Positions 28,611 through 40,149 of a stretch of DNA of 64,000 nt are shown here, in pieces. How positions within the stretch are numbered: position 1 is the first letter of the stretch; every line of letters starts with the position of its first letter. The DNA is from Martelella alba (GTDB taxonomy: Bacteria > Pseudomonadota > Alphaproteobacteria > Rhizobiales > Rhizobiaceae), in the NCBI RefSeq assembly GCF_006516955.1, contig NZ_VHLG01000003.1, positions 434,001-498,000 of the forward strand, read 5' to 3'. The position numbers and the translations under genes were made by a program. The notes under the pieces are model-generated. The model saw only the letters and a list, made by a program, of their open reading frames with translations, ran no database searches and was not told where the DNA came from.

Positions 28611-30005
28611 ATGTCTGTCACAATGCCTCCTGCGCAAGCAGCCGGTCATTCGTGGTCTCGCCATTTTCGCGAAACGCTTTCCCTTGGTATTCCGCTTATC
28701 GGCGCGCAGCTTGCCCAGCAGGGAATCAACACCACCGATATCGTTATACTGGGCCAGTTGAGCGCCGTGGATCTGGCCGCTGCCGTCATCGCGACCCAGT
28801 ATTTCTTCACGCTGTTCATTTTCGGCTGCGGTCTGGCGATTGCGGTGATGCCGATGGTGGCCCAGGCCTATGGGCGCGGCGATGAAGTGGCGGTGAGGCG
28901 TTCGCTGCGCATGGGCATGTGGGCATCGCTCGCCTTCGGACTGATGGTGCTGCCGCTGTTTTGGTATTCAGAGCCGATCCTTTTGGCCATCGGCCAGGAG
29001 CCGGATGTTGCAGCAAGGGCGGCGATCTATTGCCGCATCGTCGCCTTTGCGATGTTTCCAGCGCTGCTGTTCAATGTGCTCAGAAGCCTTGTCAGCGCCA
29101 CGGGCCGTGCCGGGATCGTGCTTTGGGCGACGATCCTGATGCTGCTGTTGAATGCGGCACTCGCCTATATCGTCGTGCTTGGCCATTTCGGCCTGCCGCG
29201 TTTCGGTATTGCCGGTGCGGCGGTGGTTGCCTTCACGGTGCAGCTTGCCGGTTTTCTGTTCCTGGCCATCTATATCGAGCGGGACGCAGAAATGCGGCGC
29301 TATCAGCTTTTCGTTCGTTTCTGGCGGCCCGACTGGGGAGCCCTGCGCGAAGTTGTGGCGCTCGGTCTGCCGATCGGTGTTGCCGTTCTGGCGGAAGTGT
29401 CGATGTTCACCGTTGCCTCGCTGATGATGGGCCGTTTCGGTGCGATTCCGCTTGCCGCCCACGGCATTGCCATGCAGCTTGCCGCGATCACCTTCATGGT
29501 GCCGCTCGGCCTGTCTCAGGCGGGAACCGTTCGGGTCGGGGTGTTTCACGGGCAGGGGGATTTCGCCAATCTGAAGCGGGCCGCCATCGCCGTTGTCGTG
29601 CTTGGCCTTTGCTTCGCCATGATTGGCACCATGGCCTTCGCCTTTCTGCCCGCACAGCTCGCCAGCCTGTTCATCGATACCAAATTGCCCGAAGCGGCCG
29701 CCGTCATCGCCTATGCCGTGCCGCTGATCATCATTTCCGGCATGACACAGCTGGTCGATGGCACGCAGACGATGATGAGCGGTTTGTTGCGTGGGTTGAA
29801 GGATACGCGCATCCCGATGGTTCTGGTGCTGATTTCCTATTGGGGCATTGGTCTCGGCTTCGCCTTTGTTCTGGCATTTCCGTTTGATCTCAAAGGGATA
29901 GGAATCTGGATCGGCTTCATGTTCGGCCTCGCATCAGCGGCAGCGATGCTGGCCGCGCGCCTTTTGGTTCTGCTGCGGCGCGAGCGTAACGCGCTTCTTG
30001 CCTGA
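28611..30005 (+). CDS. MATE-family multidrug efflux protein
   Basis: 464 residues with twelve predicted membrane helices in two homologous six-helix bundles. It starts at ATG 28611 (MSVTMPPAQ), then LSLGIPLIGAQLAQQGINTTDIVILGQLS, and carries VEVSMFTVASLMMG-like family features (AEVSMFTVASLMMGRFG). Members use Na+ or H+ to export cationic drugs. The long frame upstream runs out of phase into the GST gene and is not part of the protein. Confidence 0.9.
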   Translation: MSVTMPPAQAAGHSWSRHFRETLSLGIPLIGAQLAQQGINTTDIVILGQLSAVDLAAAVIATQYFFTLFIFGCGLAIAVMPMVAQAYGRGDEVAVRRSLRMGMWASLAFGLMVLPLFWYSEPILLAIGQEPDVAARAAIYCRIVAFAMFPALLFNVLRSLVSATGRAGIVLWATILMLLLNAALAYIVVLGHFGLPRFGIAGAAVVAFTVQLAGFLFLAIYIERDAEMRRYQLFVRFWRPDWGALREVVALGLPIGVAVLAEVSMFTVASLMMGRFGAIPLAAHGIAMQLAAITFMVPLGLSQAGTVRVGVFHGQGDFANLKRAAIAVVVLGLCFAMIGTMAFAFLPAQLASLFIDTKLPEAAAVIAYAVPLIIISGMTQLVDGTQTMMSGLLRGLKDTRIPMVLVLISYWGIGLGFAFVLAFPFDLKGIGIWIGFMFGLASAAAMLAARLLVLLRRERNALLA

Positions 30006-30050
30006 GGTCCGTGTCACGGCTAGTCTCGCCGCTCTGACGGGAGGATAACG

Positions 30051-30647
30051 ATGCGTAACGACATCATCTTCGGGGCTTTGCTACCCTATCTGACCTTTGT
30101 GCTCGGCCAGCATTTCGGATTGTCGATCGTGCATGCGCTGGCGCTCGGATCTCTGTTTCCGATTGCGACGATCATGGTTTCCTATTTCGTCAGCCGTCGG
30201 ATCGCCGCTGTCAGTATCATCACACTTTCGGCAACGCTGGCGTCGCTGGCGGGTAGCCTCTGGTTCAATAGCGCCTATCTGGCGCTGTTGAAGAATTCGC
30301 TGATTACCGGTCTGATCGGGCTTGTCTTTCTCGGTTCGCTGTTTGCGCCGAGGCCGCTGATTTTCTTTCTCGCCGCCGAGGGAAACCGGGAAAAGCAGGA
30401 AAAATATGAGGGTTTCTGGCAGACCCGTCCCGGCTTTCGTCGCACCATGCGGGAAATGACGGGCATATGGGCAGCAGCCCTTCTTGGCGAGGCCATCCTG
30501 CGGGCGGTTTTGATCCCGCTTCTGCCGATCAATATTTTTCTGGTTGTCAGTGAGGTGATGTGGATTGCCGTTTTTGCCGGCATGATGACCTGGAGCATCC
30601 GCTACGGCAAACGCCGGTCGAAACAGCTGGAAGATCAATCTTCATGA
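30051..30647 (+). CDS. VC0807-like integral membrane protein
   Basis: 198 residues with five to six membrane helices, starting MRNDIIFGALLPYLTFVLG. It resembles the uncharacterised VC0807 group, distantly like intracellular septation protein YciB. A GGGAGGA ribosome site precedes the ATG. It lies 45 bases after the MATE gene and may be co-transcribed with it. Function unknown. Confidence 0.75.
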   Translation: MRNDIIFGALLPYLTFVLGQHFGLSIVHALALGSLFPIATIMVSYFVSRRIAAVSIITLSATLASLAGSLWFNSAYLALLKNSLITGLIGLVFLGSLFAPRPLIFFLAAEGNREKQEKYEGFWQTRPGFRRTMREMTGIWAAALLGEAILRAVLIPLLPINIFLVVSEVMWIAVFAGMMTWSIRYGKRRSKQLEDQSS

Positions 30648-30671
30648 AAAAGGGCGCCAAAGCGGCGCCCT
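30648..30671 (-). terminator. Terminator of carA (shared convergent hairpin)
   Basis: GGGCGCC / GGCGCCC stem with a five-base loop. The T-run is on the minus strand, so it mainly serves carA. Confidence 0.8.
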
Positions 30672-30696
30672 TCCTCTATCACGGATCTGTCAGGCT

Positions 30697-31905
30697 TCAG
30701 GCGCGCTCGGTCAGAAGAGCCTCGCCCTTCTGCTCGCGTACCATGTTGATGAAGCGGCGGAAGAGGTAGTGGCTGTCCTGCGGGCCGGGTGAGGCCTCGG
30801 GGTGATGCTGGACCGAGAAGACCGGCTTGCCGACAAGGCGAAGGCCGCAGTTCGAACCGTCAAACAGCGAGACGTGGGTTTCTTCCACGCCATTCGGCAG
30901 GGAAGCCTTGTCCACGGCAAAGCCGTGGTTCATCGACACGATCTCGACCTTGTTGGTGGTGAAATCCTTGACCGGATGGTTGGCGCCATGATGGCCCTGA
31001 TGCATCTTCACCGTGGTGCCGCCGAGCGCCAGTGCCAGCATCTGGTGACCGAGGCAGATACCGAAGACCGGCAGGCCGCTGTCGATCAGCGCGCGGATGA
31101 CCGGAACGGCGTATTCGCCCGTCGCTGCCGGGTCACCCGGGCCGTTGGACAGGAAAATGCCATCGGGGTTCAGCGCCAGGATGTCTTCGGCCGAGGTCTT
31201 GGCGGGAACCACCGTGACCTTGCAGTCGAGGCCGGAGAAGAGACGCAGGATGTTGCGCTTGACGCCGTAATCGATGCAGACGATGTGATAGGCAGCAGCC
31301 GTATCTTCAAGGCTGCCATAACCTTCATTCCAGACCCAGGGCTTTTCACGCCACTGTGAGGACTGGCCTGAGGTTGCCTCGATGGCGAGATCCAGACCTT
31401 CCAGGCCGCTCCAGGCTTTTGCTTCCGCCTTCAGTGCTTCGATGTCGAAATTGCCGGAAGGGTCGTGAGCGATAACGGCGTTCGGGGCGCCATGTTCGCG
31501 GATCCAGGCCGTCAGCGCCCGCGTATCGATGCCCGAAAGGCCGATAATGCCACGTGCCTTCAGCCACTGGTCGAGATTTTCGCTGGCGCGGTAGTTGGAT
31601 GGATCGGTGATATCGGCCTTGAAGATCGTGCCGACCGCGCCGCGTCGTGCGGCCGGTGTCAGGTCTTCAATATCCTCGGCATTGGTGCCGACATTGCCGA
31701 TATGGGGAAAGGTGAAGGTAACGATCTGTCCGAGATAGGAGGGGTCGGTGAGGATTTCCTCATAGCCGGTGAGGGCGGTATTGAAGCAGACTTCCGCCTG
31801 CACCCGGCCCGCAGCGCCCATTCCCTTGCCAAAGATAACCGTTCCGTCTGCGAGAACCAGTACGGCGGTTGGCTTGTTGATCGTCCATGCGGATTGGCTA
31901 GTCAT
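30697..31905 (-). CDS. carA: Carbamoyl-phosphate synthase small subunit
   Basis: 402 residues. The N-terminal CPSase domain (ALTGYEEILTDPSYLGQIVTFTFPHIGNVGTN) and the class I glutamine amidotransferase domain with nucleophile Cys in FGICLGHQMLALALGG and the His/Glu pair of QHHPEASPGPQD. It supplies ammonia to CarB. The ATG at 31905 lies six bases after AGGA; an adjacent ATG at 31908 is possible. It is divergent from yqeY. Confidence 0.96.
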   Translation of the reverse strand: MTSQSAWTINKPTAVLVLADGTVIFGKGMGAAGRVQAEVCFNTALTGYEEILTDPSYLGQIVTFTFPHIGNVGTNAEDIEDLTPAARRGAVGTIFKADITDPSNYRASENLDQWLKARGIIGLSGIDTRALTAWIREHGAPNAVIAHDPSGNFDIEALKAEAKAWSGLEGLDLAIEATSGQSSQWREKPWVWNEGYGSLEDTAAAYHIVCIDYGVKRNILRLFSGLDCKVTVVPAKTSAEDILALNPDGIFLSNGPGDPAATGEYAVPVIRALIDSGLPVFGICLGHQMLALALGGTTVKMHQGHHGANHPVKDFTTNKVEIVSMNHGFAVDKASLPNGVEETHVSLFDGSNCGLRLVGKPVFSVQHHPEASPGPQDSHYLFRRFINMVREQKGEALLTERA

Positions 31906-32228
31906 CATCGTCCTTTGCGCTTCCAGCTTATCCTTGCCGCTTGTTCTTCGCGGTGCGGATCGCCACATATTGGCCGCATGATCAGGGGCGTCCGGCTGCT
32001 TTTGCAGCGGCGCGTGGCAAACACGACCAATTCTGATGCGGTTGCCGGAAAATAGTCAAACCCGGCTTGCGGGTCAATTGCCGAGGGTGCACAGTGCACC
32101 GATAGACAAAAAAACTTCGCTGACGAAAACATTTGATTTGATCGTGGACGCTGAATTCGCTACACGCCCCCGCTGTTCACGAGGAAATGCCGCTGCAATC
32201 AACCCCCCGGCTTTCCCAGGAGATATGT
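31906..32228. other. Divergent region between carA and yqeY
   Basis: 323 bases. It contains a perfect palindrome at 32086-32100 and a small ACCCG/CGGGT hairpin at 32060-32074. No coding frame is convincing. Confidence 0.5.
32086..32100. promoter_or_regulatory. Perfect 15-base palindrome, possible operator upstream of carA
   Basis: GGTGCAC A GTGCACC, about 185 bases upstream of the carA start. The binding protein is unknown. Confidence 0.35.
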
Positions 32229-32681
32229 ATGTTGCGCGACAAGCTCGCTTCCGCTCTGAAAGATGCCACGAAATCCCAAAAACCGGTGTGCCTGTCGACC
32301 CTGCGTCTGGTCCAGGCGGCCATCAAGGATCGGGATATCGCCCATCGCAGCTGCGGCAAGGATCCCGTCACCGACGAGGATATCACGGGTATTTTGGTCA
32401 AGATGGTCAAACAGCGCGAGGAATCGGCACGTCTTTACGATGAGGCCGGCCGGGCTGATCTGGCCGCGCAGGAGCGCGAAGAGATCTGTGTTATCAAGAG
32501 TTTTCTCCCCGCCCAGCTGTCGGAGGAGAAGGTGCGTGAGCTTTGCGCCTCCGTGGTTGAGGAAACCGGCGCCCAGGGGCTTCGCGATATGGGCAAGTGC
32601 ATCAAGGCCCTGAAGGACCGCTATTCCGGGCAGATGGATTTTTCCAAGGCTTCCGGTGTTGTCAAGGAAATGCTGAAATAG
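32229..32681 (+). CDS. GatB/YqeY domain protein
   Basis: 150 residues of the YqeY family, which shares the tail domain of the amidotransferase subunit GatB: MLRDKLASALKDATKSQ, then IVSMVKQRE-like ILVKMVKQREESARLYDEAGR. Role uncertain; proposed to act on charged tRNA. The ATG at 32229 lies six bases after CAGGAG. The gene precedes dnaG and rpoD, an order common in alphaproteobacteria. Confidence 0.9.
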   Translation: MLRDKLASALKDATKSQKPVCLSTLRLVQAAIKDRDIAHRSCGKDPVTDEDITGILVKMVKQREESARLYDEAGRADLAAQEREEICVIKSFLPAQLSEEKVRELCASVVEETGAQGLRDMGKCIKALKDRYSGQMDFSKASGVVKEMLK

Positions 32682-32797
32682 CATTTCCGTTTCCGGCGGT
32701 TGTTTTCGCCGGTGATGGTACTTTTCCGGTATTATCGTTATGGTGATGGCTGCCCGTCTGGTGAAATGCAATCCGGATGGCGGGCCAAGAGGTATCA

Positions 32798-34768
32798 ATG
32801 CGTTTTCCGCCTTCCTTTCTTGACGAGATCCGCGATCGCGTTCCGATCTCGAACGTGATCGGAACGCGCGTGTCATGGGACCGCAAAAAGACCAATGCCG
32901 CGCGCGGTGATTACTGGGCCTGTTGCCCGTTCCATGGCGAAAAGACCCCGAGCTTTCACTGTGAGGATCGCAAGGGGCGCTACCATTGCTTTGGCTGTGG
33001 CGTGACGGGCGATCACTTTCGCTTTCTGACCGAGCTGGACGGCATGAGCTTTCCCGAAGCCGTTCAGGCTGTCGCCGATCTTGCCGGCGTGCCGATGCCG
33101 GCCCCCGATCCGCAGGCAGAACGGCGCGAGCGCGAACGCCGCAGCCTTGTCGAGGTGATGGAGCTGGCGACAGCATTTTTTCAGGACCAGCTGCAATCTG
33201 CAAGCGGCAGCAGGGCACGGGCCTACCTGCGGGAACGCGGGCTTTCGGCGCGTACCATCGACACATTCCGTCTTGGCTTTGCCCCCGATAGCCGCAACGC
33301 GCTGAAGGAATATCTGGCCGGAAAGGGCGTGGAAAAGGAACAGATCGAGGCCTGCGGTCTGGTGGTGCATGGCGCCGATATTCCGGTTTCCTATGACCGG
33401 TTCCGTGACCGGATCATGTTTCCCATCCTGTCGTCGCGCGAACAGGTGATCGCCTTTGGCGGCCGCGCCATGCGGGCTGATGCGATGGCGAAATATCTCA
33501 ATTCCAACGATACCGAACTGTTTCACAAGGGCAATGTCCTGTTCAACTTCGCTCGCGCCCGCAAGTCGCTTTCCGGCGCCGATGGCGCCAAGACGGTGAT
33601 CGCTGTTGAAGGCTATATGGATGTGATTGCGCTCGCCCAGGCCGGTATCGGCAATGTCGTTGCGCCGCTTGGTACGGCGCTGACCGAGGCACAGCTCGCT
33701 CTGCTCTGGCGCATGACACCGGAGCCAGTGCTCTGTTTCGATGGCGATGGCGCTGGCATTCGTGCCGCCGAGCGTGCTGCCGGTCTGGCGCTGCCGCTGA
33801 TCAAACCCGGCCATTCCTTGCGTTTTGCGCTGCTGCCGGACGGGCGTGACCCGGATGACCTGATCCGCGATGGCGGACGACAGGCCTTTGAGGCCGTCAT
33901 GGGGCAGGCCCGGCCGCTCGCCGACATGGTGTTTGAACGCGAAGTGGGCTCTGCCCGCAGCGATACGCCGGAAAGCCGCGCCGCCATCGAGGCGCGGGTA
34001 AATCAGCTGGTTCAGTCGATCGCCGATGAGAATGTACGCCGCCACTACCAGCAGGATTTCCGCAACCGGCTTTATGCTCGGTTTCGCGGCAATGGCGGCG
34101 GCGGGCAGCGCCGCGAGGATCGCGGCCGGCAGGGCGGGCGCAGCCGGGCAGGCGGCGCATCCTTTGCTGGGTCAGGGTCCTTTGCCGCATCCGACCGTCT
34201 TGCCCGCTCATCGCTTGCCAGCGCGCAGTTTCTGGCCAAGCCTTCGTTCCGTGAGTGCCAGATCGCGCTTTGCCTTCTGACCCATCCCGCTCTTGCGCGT
34301 GAGGAGTTTGACAATATCGCCACCCTGACCTTCGAAAGTGCGGATATGCGTGCTTTCTGGGCTGCCTTCATCGCCAATGTCGCACGTCCCGGCATGGATT
34401 ATCAAAGGCTGGACGAGCATTTGCGCGGTGCAGGCTTTGCCATGATGCTGGATCATTTCCAGGTTCTGGTGCGCCAGAATGTGCCCTGGATTGCCAGTCC
34501 CGATGCGGCTCTCGATGATGTGCGCGAGGTCTTTCATCAGGCTTTGTCGTTTCATAATCGTTCGCGCTCGCTGGAGCGTCAGCGGCTGGAACTGGAGCGT
34601 GAAATTGCCGAGGCGATCGAGGAAAGCGATATCGAACGCCACGACCGGCTGTTTGATGCACTGCGTGCCGTGCTGAATGAAATTTCCCGGATCGAGAATC
34701 AGGAAGCCGATATTGATGGCTTCGGTGTCATGTCCGGCCGAAACGGCCAGGTGGGTGAGGCATCGTGA
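32798..34768 (+). CDS. dnaG: DNA primase
   Basis: 656 residues. Zinc-binding domain with CCPFHGEKTPSFHCEDRKGR and HCFGCG, the TOPRIM catalytic core (IAVEGYMDVIALAQAG; VLCFDGDGAGIRAA), then a Gly/Arg-rich linker (residues ~430-460, NGGGGQRREDRGRQGG) leading to the C-terminal helicase-interaction domain. It synthesises RNA primers at the replication fork. The ATG at 32798 follows AAGAGGT; earlier in-frame codons lack a site. Confidence 0.96.
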   Translation: MRFPPSFLDEIRDRVPISNVIGTRVSWDRKKTNAARGDYWACCPFHGEKTPSFHCEDRKGRYHCFGCGVTGDHFRFLTELDGMSFPEAVQAVADLAGVPMPAPDPQAERRERERRSLVEVMELATAFFQDQLQSASGSRARAYLRERGLSARTIDTFRLGFAPDSRNALKEYLAGKGVEKEQIEACGLVVHGADIPVSYDRFRDRIMFPILSSREQVIAFGGRAMRADAMAKYLNSNDTELFHKGNVLFNFARARKSLSGADGAKTVIAVEGYMDVIALAQAGIGNVVAPLGTALTEAQLALLWRMTPEPVLCFDGDGAGIRAAERAAGLALPLIKPGHSLRFALLPDGRDPDDLIRDGGRQAFEAVMGQARPLADMVFEREVGSARSDTPESRAAIEARVNQLVQSIADENVRRHYQQDFRNRLYARFRGNGGGGQRREDRGRQGGRSRAGGASFAGSGSFAASDRLARSSLASAQFLAKPSFRECQIALCLLTHPALAREEFDNIATLTFESADMRAFWAAFIANVARPGMDYQRLDEHLRGAGFAMMLDHFQVLVRQNVPWIASPDAALDDVREVFHQALSFHNRSRSLERQRLELEREIAEAIEESDIERHDRLFDALRAVLNEISRIENQEADIDGFGVMSGRNGQVGEAS

Positions 34769-35209
34769 TTCGTTTCCTGCATGTCACAGAGCGTAAAAAT
34801 TGCCGATGCCTGTCAGGATTGCAGCAAAGAGGGGCTTGTATTTGCCGGGTGCGATCCTAAATGAGTGTCTTGCGAGAAGCGCTCTATCTAAGGATGGAAC
34901 CTGCTGCGCGGTCTGTTGCGTTGTGAATAGAGCGGATTTTTCGAATAAATCACGCGTGAAATGGATTGAACGCTTGACTGACAGTGAATTTCTGGGAATC
35001 ACCATTTCAGATGGCAAAGCGCAGCGAAATTTCACGATAGGTACTATGTGCACCCGGGGCCAAGGCTCCGCAAGGGTGCATTTTGTCCTGTTTCAGGGTT
35101 TGCGGATGAAATGACTGGCCGGATGCCGTTGTCTCCTTGGAGACTTTGTTAAGCATTCGCCATTAAGCCGCTTCAGGCCAGCGGCAGAAACGTCAGGGAA
35201 GCAAAGTAC
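34769..35209. other. dnaG-rpoD intergenic region
   Basis: 440 bases with an AT-rich part (34940-35040) that probably carries rpoD promoters and a terminator-like hairpin at 35049-35084. A 104-codon frame here has no family features and a weak start. Confidence 0.45.
35049..35084 (+). terminator. Terminator-like hairpin before rpoD
   Basis: TGCACCC / GGGTGCA arms with an 18-base loop, then TTTTG. Either dnaG terminator or rpoD leader element. Confidence 0.45.
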
Positions 35210-37255
<2,046 letters not shown>

Positions 37256-37283
37256 TCCAGTAGAACGCTGATTTCGAATGAAG

Positions 37284-37316
37284 AAAACCCGGTCTTACGG
37301 CCGGGTTTTCGTTTTT
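37284..37316 (+). terminator. Rho-independent terminator of rpoD
   Basis: AAAACCCGG / CCGGGTTTT stem, then CGTTTTT. Confidence 0.88.
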
Positions 37317-37340
37317 ATCTCAGAACATCTATCGATACTG

Positions 37341-37375
37341 GGCGTTATCCTCGGGCTTGATCCGAGCTTCCAGAC
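37341..37375. repeat. Degenerate palindrome related to the intergenic elements
   Basis: CGTTATCCTCGGGCTTGATC followed by CGAGCTTCCAG. It resembles the GTCATCCCCGNGCTTGTC...GGGATCCA part of copies A and B. No terminal TGACAAA repeats are seen here. Confidence 0.5.
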
Positions 37376-37488
37376 GTAAATTGCCGGTAACGCTTTTGCT
37401 GGCTTTCAAGTGGCAAATAAGGCGCTGAAACAATTGTCTTTAACCCTGCTATGCGTAAGACTACCCACAAAAGCTATAGGGGCAGGCA

Positions 37489-40149
37489 ATGGCAAATGCT
37501 GGGGCATCGGGTTCTCGTGGAGATGGCAGACCGGCGTTGCCGGAATTTGGTGACGATGATCAAATCAATCAAAGACGTCTCGGAGAGTATTTGCAGAATT
37601 GCACGCGAGATGAAGTTTCTCTTGTCTCCTGGCGATCAACCTTGCGAGTCTTTCCTATTCTCTCGCTAGGAAGATACCCGGAGCCCCATAGTGACGGGCA
37701 GGATTCGGTGCGTTCCGGTCTTTTGGTGTTATTTAGATGGAACTTTCTGTCTTGGGTTGGGCATTCATATCCAGATCAGAATATAGCTATTTCCACAAAT
37801 GCTGGCTCGAATTTCGAAGGTTCCACCTTCGCGAATTTCACTTTCGCGGAGGCTGACGATTCCACTCCCGGCGGAGCGTCTCAAGCCGTAGCCCATCACG
37901 TATCTACTGCGAGGAGCTTTTTCTCGGGTTTTGATAAATCCTTCGGACCTGCGTTTGGTAGTTCCCGGTCTATCGCCATCGCTAAGGCAATTTGGGCACG
38001 CGTGCTGGCAGACCTAGAGCTGCTCCAATCCCGAACCACCACCGCTTTGCTTGCGGCGCCGCTTTGGCATGACGAAAAACCCGTATTTTTCGCGTCTGTC
38101 GAGGCGCAGCTTAACGACCGATGCCGAGAGCTTGGATCTGACTGGACGCTTGTTTATGCATTCTATATTGCCATGCGAGATGGAGTTGACCCCTTCGGGC
38201 TGCATGGCGATGACTTGGAGAATTTTGTCGTTTCGCTTGCAAGCGAAAATGATGCTTTCTGGGATCGCACCGAAAGCCGAGGCGGTCCGGATGCTGTGGT
38301 GGCTGATATTGCCGCGCGTTTGCAGTCTGCGCAGGCAGGTATGGGGTCTGCGCATTATCTGAATGCAGATGGGATTGATGCCTCTGTCGATGATCTTGAC
38401 CGTGCCAGCCTGGCATTCGCGCTGGCCGGGCGGCTCAACCTGATCTGGGATGCTTTGAATCCTGTTGAGGGCGGCAAGGAACAAAGTCTTCAGCCCGGAT
38501 TTGTGGTTCATCTTGACGCGCCATGGGGTGGCGGCAAGACCACATTCGCGGGCTTCCTTGAATACATTCTCAATCCTTTCAAGCATTATGTATGGCCCGG
38601 TTGGCTTGAGAGAATACTCCTCCCACTGGATGGAAGTATCTGGCCAGCCAAGTTCCGGCGACCATGGCATATCGTTCATTTCAATGCCTGGCGACATCAG
38701 CATGTGAAGCCGCAATGGTGGACCTTTTCCGAGGCCATTCGCAAGCAATGCACCGAAGCGGATTATCGGGAGGTATGCAACAACAAGTGCAGGCTGGACA
38801 TGCCCGTCGCGCCGTATGAGTATCGTGACGCTCCTGTTCCTTTTCTTCAGTATTGTTGGCGTTGGATTCGACAAAAATACTGGGAAATTTTTACGCCGGA
38901 TGTGCTGAGCCAAGCGATCGCAGCAGTTCTTTTTCTCAGTGTAGCTGCAGGGCTGTATTTATTCGGTTTTCTGGGTGATGAAAAATGCAGATTCAACCTT
39001 TCTGTCAATGCAACGGTGTTTGCTTTTTTCGCGTTTTTGGGTGGTGCATCTGGCGTCTGGGCAATCTTCAAAACGGTCACCCGTAGCTTGTTTCCCGGTA
39101 CGCCTGCAGCAGCCAAGGCTTATGCGCTTGGTGCAGGTGACCCACTGGACCGGTTTCGGACTCACTTTGCGAAAACGATCAAAGGATTTCGTCGCCCAGT
39201 TCTGGTTATCGTTGACGATCTGGACCGCTGTGATCCGGAATATGTTGTTTCGCTGCTTCATGGCATGCAGACAATCCTCACCAGCCCCCGCGTGATCTAT
39301 CTGTTGCTTGGTGATAAGGACTGGATCGAGCAGGCCTTCACCCAGGTTTACAAGAAGCTTGGAGACATTGAAGTCGGTTGCGAGCACACGTTAGGTGCGC
39401 GCTTCGTGGAAAAAGGGATTCAGTTATCGCTTGTCTTGCCGGATTTCGGAGAGAAGGAGAAAGTGAGCTATGTTCGCAGATTGCTCGGTGTGAGTGCCCA
39501 AGTTGATCCCGAAGATAGGTCAGAGAAAGATCTGAGCCTGACCGATGAGCTGAATGGGGTTCTGAATGAGAGATCTCTCATACTGCGTGAGCAGAAAGCG
39601 AAAGAATTCGCCAATAACCGTGGGATCAGCTCCCAGCAAAAGCGTGAGCTTAACCGTCAGCTCTCGATCAAGGCTGCCTATGATGAACAGAGCGAGCAAT
39701 TAACCCGTCATGAGCTTGAAGGGCTGGTTCCGTTGTTGCCTCCCAATCCACGACAAATCAAGCGGATTATCAACACTGTCTCTCTGATGACCGAAGTGGG
39801 GCGATTGGGCCGCGCGTCCATTTCGTTGGGTTCCCGCGACTGGAAAATTCTGGCGCGCTGGGTGGTCCTGTCGGTCGAATGGCCGCGTTCGTGGTTTACG
39901 CTCAGTAAGCATCCAGAACTGGCGGATCATCTCGCAACGAACGATATTGATGCGCTTGAGGGTATCAGCGCACGCGACAAGGCAATCGTGAAAACTCTTC
40001 AGAACTCGGACTTTGTGCGACGAATTCTGGTTCCTGAAAACAGCACGTCCGAGTGGTCCCCCGAGCCAATCCTCTCTGAACATGTCAGATGGCTGCGCGA
40101 GCTGATGCCACCGACCAGCGGCGCGGAATTGGATGTCGATTCAAAATGA
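37489..40149 (+). CDS. KAP-family membrane P-loop NTPase
   Basis: 886 residues. An N-terminal region of about 330 residues of unrecognised type is followed by Walker A (LDAPWGGGKTTF, lysine 350), the family strand HIVHFNAWRHQH, two membrane helices at about 474-494 and 506-528 inserted within the NTPase domain, Walker B (VLVIVDDLDRCDPEYVVSLL, Asp 576-577) and a C-terminal helical part containing LPPNPRQIKRIINTVSLM. NTPase with inserted helices is the KAP hallmark. Bacterial KAP proteins include exclusion factor PifA and others linked to phage defence. Rare codons (ATA, TTA, AGA) suggest transfer. The ATG follows AGGGG by seven bases. It overlaps purN by nine bases. Confidence 0.85.
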   Translation: MANAGASGSRGDGRPALPEFGDDDQINQRRLGEYLQNCTRDEVSLVSWRSTLRVFPILSLGRYPEPHSDGQDSVRSGLLVLFRWNFLSWVGHSYPDQNIAISTNAGSNFEGSTFANFTFAEADDSTPGGASQAVAHHVSTARSFFSGFDKSFGPAFGSSRSIAIAKAIWARVLADLELLQSRTTTALLAAPLWHDEKPVFFASVEAQLNDRCRELGSDWTLVYAFYIAMRDGVDPFGLHGDDLENFVVSLASENDAFWDRTESRGGPDAVVADIAARLQSAQAGMGSAHYLNADGIDASVDDLDRASLAFALAGRLNLIWDALNPVEGGKEQSLQPGFVVHLDAPWGGGKTTFAGFLEYILNPFKHYVWPGWLERILLPLDGSIWPAKFRRPWHIVHFNAWRHQHVKPQWWTFSEAIRKQCTEADYREVCNNKCRLDMPVAPYEYRDAPVPFLQYCWRWIRQKYWEIFTPDVLSQAIAAVLFLSVAAGLYLFGFLGDEKCRFNLSVNATVFAFFAFLGGASGVWAIFKTVTRSLFPGTPAAAKAYALGAGDPLDRFRTHFAKTIKGFRRPVLVIVDDLDRCDPEYVVSLLHGMQTILTSPRVIYLLLGDKDWIEQAFTQVYKKLGDIEVGCEHTLGARFVEKGIQLSLVLPDFGEKEKVSYVRRLLGVSAQVDPEDRSEKDLSLTDELNGVLNERSLILREQKAKEFANNRGISSQQKRELNRQLSIKAAYDEQSEQLTRHELEGLVPLLPPNPRQIKRIINTVSLMTEVGRLGRASISLGSRDWKILARWVVLSVEWPRSWFTLSKHPELADHLATNDIDALEGISARDKAIVKTLQNSDFVRRILVPENSTSEWSPEPILSEHVRWLRELMPPTSGAELDVDSK

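Noticed and set aside
32873-34045. Minus-strand frame of 390 codons within dnaG
   Set aside because: Antisense shadow of dnaG with no family features.
37451-37669. Short frame preceding and overlapping the KAP gene
   Set aside because: Overlaps the KAP start in another phase, no family and weaker ribosome site; possible leader peptide but unsupported.
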